NCBI GenBank assembly: GCA_030634125.1
Contig: DAOWBJ010000025.1
Coordinates: 1 to 11,279 of the forward strand
Direction of reading: 5' to 3'
DNA: 11,279 bases
Source of the DNA: Victivallales bacterium
GTDB taxonomy: Bacteria > Verrucomicrobiota > Lentisphaeria > Victivallales > Victivallaceae
This document shows positions 7,289 to 11,279 of this stretch, piece after piece. Under the pieces are notes generated by a model, which was not told the origin of the DNA, made no database searches, and saw only the letters and a list, made by a program, of their open reading frames with translations. How positions within the stretch are numbered: position 1 is the first letter of the stretch; every line of letters starts with the position of its first letter. The position numbers and the translations under genes were made by a program.

Positions 7289-8065
7289 TTATATAACTGG
7301 AAGTATATGCGGAATATCATTCAGACTTCTGTTAACCTCAATATCGCAGTCATAAGCCTGCTTTATCAAATGCGGCCGGATTACCTCCGAAGCCGTTCCG
7401 CTTGCCAGAACTTTGCCTTCACACAATAATGTCAAGCGGTCACAATAGCGTGCCATCAACTCAATATCGTGCGATATTACCATAATAGCAATACCACGGG
7501 CCTGCAATTTTTTCAAAATCCGCATTAGTTTGATTTTGTGTCCCAAATCAAGCGCCGCCGTCGGTTCGTCAAGTAAAAGTAATTCCGGCTCCTGCGCTAA
7601 AGCAGACGCGACAATAGTCCTTTGGCGTTCACCGCCGCTAAGCTCATTGAAATGGTTATTCTGCAGACTTTGCAAATCCATATCATTTACGGCTCGTTCC
7701 ACAAGCTCGTGATCTTTATGTCTCATAGGCGCGAACAGCGGTAAACGTGTTGTCCTGCCCATTTCAACAATCTGGCGTACGGTATAAGGCATTGGAGTTA
7801 TCACAAGCTGCGGCACTACCGCTAAAATACGGGCTCGTGCACGACTGTTTAAACTTAAAATTTCCTGCTCCCTTAAAAGCACTTCACCAGAAGACGGCCG
7901 CAGAAAACCACTGAGTAATTTGAGAATCGTTGTTTTCCCGGAGCCGTTAGGCCCGATCAAGCCGAGAAAATCACCCTGCCGGACATTCAGAGTCAGGTCT
8001 GTTAATAAAGGTTTATCTGGTCTATAAGCGAATTTAAGCTTGACTGCTTGAATTATATTATCCAT
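7289..8065 (-). CDS. btuD: Cobalamin ABC importer, ATP-binding protein
   Basis: This is the cytosolic ATPase of a type II (FecCD/BtuCD-like) importer. With the start at 8065 it has 258 residues, the normal size. Walker A is GPNGSGKT (38-45), the Q-loop glutamine is Gln86, the signature is LSGGERQ (142-148), Walker B is LLLLDEP (162-168), and the switch His is His199 in ISHD. An upstream in-frame ATG at 8110 would add 15 residues (Arg/Ser-rich, unlike the family) and lies deep inside btuC. I reject it because AGAAGGAG sits 8 nt before 8065, the strongest Shine-Dalgarno in the window. The ATG overlaps the btuC stop by 8 nt. By sequence alone this family also serves siderophores and haem; the B12 assignment comes from the operon and its riboswitch. 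Confidence 0.94.
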   Translation of the reverse strand: MDNIIQAVKLKFAYRPDKPLLTDLTLNVRQGDFLGLIGPNGSGKTTILKLLSGFLRPSSGEVLLREQEILSLNSRARARILAVVPQLVITPMPYTVRQIVEMGRTTRLPLFAPMRHKDHELVERAVNDMDLQSLQNNHFNELSGGERQRTIVASALAQEPELLLLDEPTAALDLGHKIKLMRILKKLQARGIAIMVISHDIELMARYCDRLTLLCEGKVLASGTASEVIRPHLIKQAYDCDIEVNRSLNDIPHILPVI

Positions 8066-9047
8066 TGATACGACTCCTTCTATTGAGCAGCCAGATGAAG
8101 AACGGTCCACCTATAAATGCGGTTATCACTCCTACCGGAATTTCCTGCACCACCAGAATCGAACGTGCGACAGTATCACAAAAAACTAAAAATATTCCAC
8201 CATAAATTAGATTCAAAACAAATAGCTTACGATGATCAGCGCCAAATATTTGACGCATAATATGCGGAACTATTAAACCGACGAAACCAATTACTCCCGA
8301 CAATGAGACCACGGCCGCAGTTATCAATGAAGCTGTTCCCAAAAGAATCAACGCGGTTTTTAAAGGAGCAATTCCTATATTGTAGGCCATTTCTTCACCG
8401 AGAGCAATCACATTCGCATGTCGCCCGTAAACAGCCAAAAGCGCTGCCCCGCTAGCGGTTACTATCCACGTAATCATTAATAAATTCATATCGGCCGCCT
8501 GTAAATTACCCAACATCCACCAGGTAATGCTGTTCAAATCGCTGGATCCCAATCCGCTGATAATAAACATTAAGCAGCTCGAACAAATTGAACCGATGAT
8601 AATTCCACTTAAAAGAATATTCTCGGAATACGCGCCGCCGAAACTGCTGCGGCTGATTGACAAGACTATCAACAAAGCAAGCAAGGCAAAAACAAAAGCG
8701 AAAAAAGGAATTGCGAAACTGCTTATTGCCGCCATTCCCAGAAGAATTGCAAGTGCAACTCCCAAACTTGCGCCGCCGCTGATTCCTAAAATATATGGTT
8801 CAGCAAGCGGATTTTTCAAAACCGCCTGGTACGCGGCACCCGAAACGGCCAATCCACCGCCGACAATAAACGCCGTGGCGCAACGAACCAAACGCAAATC
8901 TATCAAACTGGCTCCAATGCCGTCTTGTACAAACAATTCAATTGGGCTTATCCAAAATGAACCGGAACATAAGGAGAAAAGAATTACTCCGAAAAATAAT
9001 ACCGGCAACAAGAGCCAGCCAATAGTTTCTTTGCGTGATAATGTCAT
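8058..9047 (-). CDS. btuC: Cobalamin ABC importer, permease (FecCD/BtuC family)
   Basis: This is the inner-membrane channel subunit, acting as a homodimer with two BtuD ATPases. It has 329 residues and is hydrophobic throughout, consistent with the roughly 10 membrane helices of the family. Conserved segments are LRLVR (51-55), the loop GAAYQAVLKNPLAEPYILG (70-88), the coupling-helix region GFVGLIVPHIMR (254-265), and the C-terminal PVGVITAFIGGPFFIW (304-319). The start overlaps the btuF stop as ATGA (9044-9047). No Shine-Dalgarno is evident, so translation is probably coupled to btuF. The family also carries iron-siderophore and haem permeases; cobalamin is inferred from the riboswitch and the downstream cobalamin genes. 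Confidence 0.94.
   Translation of the reverse strand: MTLSRKETIGWLLLPVLFFGVILFSLCSGSFWISPIELFVQDGIGASLIDLRLVRCATAFIVGGGLAVSGAAYQAVLKNPLAEPYILGISGGASLGVALAILLGMAAISSFAIPFFAFVFALLALLIVLSISRSSFGGAYSENILLSGIIIGSICSSCLMFIISGLGSSDLNSITWWMLGNLQAADMNLLMITWIVTASGAALLAVYGRHANVIALGEEMAYNIGIAPLKTALILLGTASLITAAVVSLSGVIGFVGLIVPHIMRQIFGADHRKLFVLNLIYGGIFLVFCDTVARSILVVQEIPVGVITAFIGGPFFIWLLNRRSRING
8074..8080 (-). promoter_or_regulatory. Strong ribosome binding site deciding the btuD start
   Basis: GAAGGAG on the minus strand lies 8 nt before the ATG at 8065-8063, inside the last codons of btuC. It selects the 258-residue BtuD over the longer 273-residue reading from 8110. Confidence 0.75.
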
Positions 9048-9886
9048 TTTGTTTCAACCGATTTAAAAACTTTTTGCAATTGCTTAATTCCTTCAATAGT
9101 CCTCGGCCCCATGCGGCAAAGTAAGTCAGGATTTATCTTATAAAATAATCTACCCCGCTTAACAGCTTCAAGAGTCTTCCAGCCGGGACGTTTAATGAGT
9201 TCCCTTACCCTTTTAGACGGTATTTTAGGAAATACTAATATATCCGGCGGGTTTGCTAAAATCCACTCTAAAGCACAAGTAAAATAAGCTTGAGGATGTT
9301 TATCCGTAACGCTTATGCCGCCAGCCAGGCTGATCATGTCTGTAATAAATGAATCTTTTCCAATTGTCATTAGCGGCATATCCCAAATTACAAATAAAAC
9401 TTTCTTTTTCTTCTCTTCAGGAATTTTATCCGCCGTCTGCTTTAATTTTGTCAATTCAGCCCTGCCCCGGCGGCAGAGAAGCTCGGCTTTTTCGGGACAA
9501 TCTAAAATCTTTCCCAATATTTCTAATGTTCTGAAATAATCATCAAATGATTTCGCCGGCAGAAAAAAGACTTTAATATTAAATCGCTTGAAGCGTTTTA
9601 TCATCGCTTTATCCGCTAAAGCTGAACATATAACATAATCCGGCTTCAAAGTAATTACACGTTCAACATCAGGTCTGCCAAAATGTCCGGCTATCGGTAT
9701 TTTCTTTGCAGCTTCAGGATAATTACAGACATTGGAACGCCCGACTAAACACTTTTCCTGACCCAGCGCGTAGATTGTCTCGGTCATATTCGGACTGAGG
9801 GAAACGACACGAATGTCTTTTCCCTCAGTTTTGCCGAAACATAAAACGGCTGAAATTAAAAATAATATTAAAAGATTTTTTTTCAT
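9044..9886 (-). CDS. btuF: Cobalamin ABC importer, periplasmic binding protein (BtuF-like)
   Basis: This 280-residue helical-backbone (cluster A-II, PF01497) binding protein captures corrinoids in the periplasm and docks on BtuC. Residues 1 to about 19 are a Sec signal (MKKNLL followed by a hydrophobic stretch). The Cys at 16 follows AVL and does not form a good lipobox, so a soluble periplasmic form is likely, fitting a diderm cell. Family marks are VVSLSPNMTETIYALG (27-42), CNYPEAA (54-60), GRPDVERVITLKPDYVI (70-86) and RMGPRTIEG (258-266). AAGAAG just before the ATG serves as Shine-Dalgarno. It begins 14 nt after the stop of the pilin-like gene, so both are almost certainly on one transcript under the riboswitch. 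Siderophore or haem binding is possible on sequence alone. Confidence 0.92.
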   Translation of the reverse strand: MKKNLLILFLISAVLCFGKTEGKDIRVVSLSPNMTETIYALGQEKCLVGRSNVCNYPEAAKKIPIAGHFGRPDVERVITLKPDYVICSALADKAMIKRFKRFNIKVFFLPAKSFDDYFRTLEILGKILDCPEKAELLCRRGRAELTKLKQTADKIPEEKKKKVLFVIWDMPLMTIGKDSFITDMISLAGGISVTDKHPQAYFTCALEWILANPPDILVFPKIPSKRVRELIKRPGWKTLEAVKRGRLFYKINPDLLCRMGPRTIEGIKQLQKVFKSVETK

Positions 9887-9900
9887 GTTCTTCTTGGCAA

Positions 9901-10743
9901 TTATTTATTCGGAAGGAAAATTTTCCATGAAGTTGCATCATAAGCCGCATTACATGGATACCCAAGATTCCATAGATTATCATAATTTTCTTTAGAATCA
10001 ACCATCTGCAACGGCTTTACGTGTCCATCGCAAAAACCGCTATTTGCCCGTGAATTGTGCCGAAAGTGCATAGTTGGGTACGGAATCCATGTTGAACTCG
10101 GCACTTCAATAGATGAACTATGCCCTAATCGATCATTACCAAAACCTCCACTATTCGCAACTGGAATAGCTGAATCTGCGAACATTATTTTCTCTGAAGG
10201 TGATTTTATTCTGGCAAGCTTGGCTCCGGTTGAGAAACCATCTGCATTCCAGCCTTCAAAATTCTTTTTACCGATTGCGACATTTAATCCATAACCTCCA
10301 CAACCTCGCTCAAATGATGGAACGTTTTCCGGAACCGTTTTATTCATATTAGGGCACTGGGTTATTGTTTTTGATTTTCCAAGATAGGAAAAAATTGGAC
10401 TCAATGAAAAATTATATTCCGCAGTTCCCGAACCACTGGAATTTTCAGTTATGCCATGCCAACGCATTGTATTTGTAGACATCATATCAACCGCATATGG
10501 GACTAAAAGAGAATTATTGTCTCCAGCATACATAACATTGGCTTGAGCTATTTGCTTGAGGTTGCTTATGCAACTGGCAGCATAAGCTTTTTCTCGTGCC
10601 TGCCCTAATGCCGGGAGCAGCATTCCTGCGAGGATTGCTATGATAGCGATCACGACGAGGAGTTCAGTGAGGGTGAAATTTTTGTCAGAATGACGAATTA
10701 CAGAGATACTGTAATCGGACTTTTTTTGTTTTTTTGCAAGCAT
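9901..10743 (-). CDS. Secreted pseudopilin-like protein with H-X9-DG domain, first gene of the B12 operon
   Basis: The 280-residue protein has a 22-residue basic leader, then a type IV pilin/type II secretion N-terminus, NFTLTELLVVIAIIAILAG (22-40). Glu27 is the conserved Glu5 of the mature form. The hydrophobic helix continues into AREKAYAASCISNLKQ. The residue before the cleavage point is Asn22, not the classical Gly. Near the C-terminus His229 followed by nine residues and Asp239-Gly240 (CDGHV) forms the H-X9-DG motif known from Planctomycetes and Lentisphaerae pseudopilins. Five cysteines (58, 130, 148, 238, 264) suit an exported fold. GGAAG lies 6 nt before the ATG. It is preceded by a cobalamin riboswitch and followed 14 nt later by btuF, so it should be induced when B12 is scarce. 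Function is unknown; a surface role in corrinoid capture is inference, and a passenger gene is the alternative. Confidence 0.9.
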   Translation of the reverse strand: MLAKKQKKSDYSISVIRHSDKNFTLTELLVVIAIIAILAGMLLPALGQAREKAYAASCISNLKQIAQANVMYAGDNNSLLVPYAVDMMSTNTMRWHGITENSSGSGTAEYNFSLSPIFSYLGKSKTITQCPNMNKTVPENVPSFERGCGGYGLNVAIGKKNFEGWNADGFSTGAKLARIKSPSEKIMFADSAIPVANSGGFGNDRLGHSSSIEVPSSTWIPYPTMHFRHNSRANSGFCDGHVKPLQMVDSKENYDNLWNLGYPCNAAYDATSWKIFLPNK

Positions 10744-10749
10744 TTTATG

Positions 10750-10754
10750 CTTCC
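10750..10754 (-). promoter_or_regulatory. Ribosome binding site of the pilin-like gene
   Basis: GGAAG, preceded by a run of seven A, is 6 nt upstream of the ATG at 10743. It lies about 23 nt beyond the last riboswitch hairpin, so if control is translational this site must be masked by a rearrangement rather than sit in the regulatory hairpin itself. Confidence 0.6.
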
Positions 10755-10777
10755 TTTTTTTGTGTTACGCGCACTTA

Positions 10778-10898
10778 GCAAAGTACTTCGCATTACTTTG
10801 CGGTGATAATTCGGTACGAGCTCTGACTGGCAGTACAGTTACTGCTTCACAGTTGCGCGACAGTTCTCGATTTTCACGAGATTCATCGTACTAAATCC
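10778..10898 (-). ncRNA. Cobalamin riboswitch
   Basis: The minus-strand leader carries the conserved cobalamin-aptamer core. A closing stem GTACGA (10891-10886)/TCGTAC (10819-10814) encloses GATGAA and then a hairpin CTCG/CGAG with loop TGAAAAT (10880-10866), matching the consensus GGTGAAAATCC element. Next comes CTGTCGCGCAACTGTGA (10863-10847), matching the near-invariant CCGCAACTGTGA segment. A perfect 6-bp hairpin GCAGTA/TACTGC (10845-10830) and the B12 box GCCAGTCAGA (10831-10822) follow. Downstream an 8-bp hairpin GCAAAGTA/TACTTTGC (10801-10778) has the loop ATGCGAAG. Its GCGA can pair with TCGC (10860-10857), as expected for the L5-L13 kissing loop. Peripheral stems are short, so this is a compact form. 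No U-run terminator follows, so translational control is more likely. Expected effect: B12 binding reduces expression of the operon. Confidence 0.9.
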
Positions 10899-10910
10899 TT
10901 ATGAGATAAA

Positions 10911-10938
10911 ATTATACACTCCCAAATAAAAAAAACAA
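10911..10938 (-). promoter_or_regulatory. Sigma70-like promoter of the B12 operon
   Basis: On the minus strand TTGTTT (10938-10933) and a perfect TATAAT (10916-10911) are separated by 16 nt. Transcription would begin near 10904, just before the riboswitch aptamer, which is the correct placement. The region upstream is very AT-rich with A and T tracts. No other candidate promoter of this quality is seen for the operon. Confidence 0.7.
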
Positions 10939-11111
10939 CTCTTTTATATTATATTTTAATTCTTTTTTATTCCGAGCTCAATTGAATTTTCAAGTTATCA
11001 AATTACTGTATAGCAAGCGGTCAAACTTATTTCTTTATTAGTTTAACGGCTTAGATTCAAGCTCAAGGCAGCATTTATCTTGTTATAACTGTTTATGATT
11101 CAAAACTTATT
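10939..11111. other. AT-rich intergenic region between the divergent B12 operon and tRNA-Arg
   Basis: There is no credible ORF here. The minus-strand operon promoter lies at its left end. Toward the tRNA a possible plus-strand -10 (TATGAT, 11094-11099) lies about 12 nt before the mature tRNA 5' end, but no good -35 accompanies it. I see no other structure. Confidence 0.5.
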
Positions 11112-11187
11112 GCCCGGGTAGCTCAGGGGATAGAGCATCGGTTTCCTAAACCGCAGGTCGGAGGTTCAAATCCTCTCTCGGGTACCA
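11112..11187 (+). tRNA. tRNA-Arg (anticodon CCU)
   Basis: The complete 76-nt cloverleaf has acceptor GCCCGGG/CTCGGGT (with G-U pairs), D arm GCTC...GAGC, anticodon loop TTCCTAA giving anticodon CCT (reads AGG), T arm GGAGG/CCTCT with loop TTCAAAT, discriminator A, and CCA encoded in the gene (11185-11187). The first anticodon-stem pair (27-43) is a U-C mismatch; the other four pair. The T-loop reads TTCAAAT rather than TTCGAAT or TTCAAGT, still within normal variation. It is transcribed away from the B12 operon. tRNA-Arg genes of this type are common attachment sites for integrative elements. Confidence 0.96.
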
Positions 11188-11260
11188 TTTTTCATTTCAG
11201 CCATTTTTGAGGTCAAATCTACTTTTCAAAAATCCGTTTTATTGGCATTTTAGCGTCCCA

Positions 11261-11279
11261 TGGGTAACACGTGGGTAAC
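11261..11279 (+). repeat. Short direct repeat downstream of tRNA-Arg, at the window edge
   Basis: TGGGTAAC occurs at 11261-11268 and again at 11272-11279, a period of 11. The window ends within or at the end of the second copy, so the full extent is not visible. It may be two units of a longer repeat, a protein-binding site, or chance. The rest of 11188-11260 shows nothing I can name. Confidence 0.35.

Noticed and set aside
8066..8110. N-terminal extension of BtuD from the ATG at 8110
   Set aside because: The extra 15 residues do not resemble the family, the start lies inside btuC, and a strong Shine-Dalgarno (GAAGGAG) is correctly placed for the ATG at 8065 instead.
9836..9842. Lipoprotein signal in BtuF (Cys16)
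   Set aside because: The residues before Cys are A-V-L; a lipobox needs Gly, Ala or Ser at -1, so an ordinary Sec-cleaved signal is more likely.
10991..11111. CRISPR, small RNA or phage features in the tRNA upstream region
   Set aside because: No repeated units, stable hairpins or ORFs with recognisable content were found; it is plain AT-rich intergenic DNA.

Overview
The window reads as one long minus-strand vitamin B12 (cobalamin) operon of about 10.2 kb, flanked by the tail of a plus-strand DUF1015 gene on the left and a plus-strand tRNA-Arg(CCU) on the right. The organism is probably a diderm anaerobe of the PVC group, most likely Lentisphaerota/Victivallales. The basis is the lineage-typical secreted 'prepilin N-terminus + H-X9-DG' protein, the moderate GC content, and a BtuF-type binding protein with a plain Sec signal rather than a lipobox. 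This placement is inference, because no rRNA or marker gene is present.

Layout, in transcription order (right to left). A sigma70-like promoter (10938-10911) precedes a cobalamin riboswitch (about 10898-10778). The first gene is an H-X9-DG pseudopilin-like protein (10743-9901), followed 14 nt later by a complete B12 ABC importer: btuF (9886-9044), btuC (9047-8058) and btuD (8065-7289). Next come late corrinoid-biosynthesis genes: a fused CobD-CobQ protein (7276-4709), cbiB (4702-3761) and cobC (3764-3174). A 126-nt spacer holds two oppositely oriented REP-like hairpins. The operon ends with cobU (3047-2490), cobT (2490-1420) and cobS (1423-668). Most junctions overlap (ATGA, TAATG) or are under 15 nt, so the genes look translationally coupled.

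How the genes fit together. BtuFCD brings corrinoids across the inner membrane. CobQ amidates adenosylcobyrinate a,c-diamide to cobyric acid. CobD makes aminopropanol phosphate from threonine phosphate, and CbiB attaches it to give cobinamide phosphate. CobU activates that to AdoCbi-GDP. CobT activates dimethylbenzimidazole, CobS joins the two halves, and CobC removes the remaining phosphate. Corrin-ring synthesis genes, a corrinoid adenosyltransferase, a threonine kinase and an outer-membrane BtuB receptor are not in the window, so the locus looks like uptake plus salvage/nucleotide-loop assembly.

The most notable point is that the B12 riboswitch does not sit in front of a transporter or enzyme but in front of a pilin-like secreted protein. 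That makes this protein a candidate, B12-regulated cell-surface component of corrinoid uptake. The second is the CobD-CobQ fusion. The third is the REP-like pair, whose stems differ by compensatory changes.
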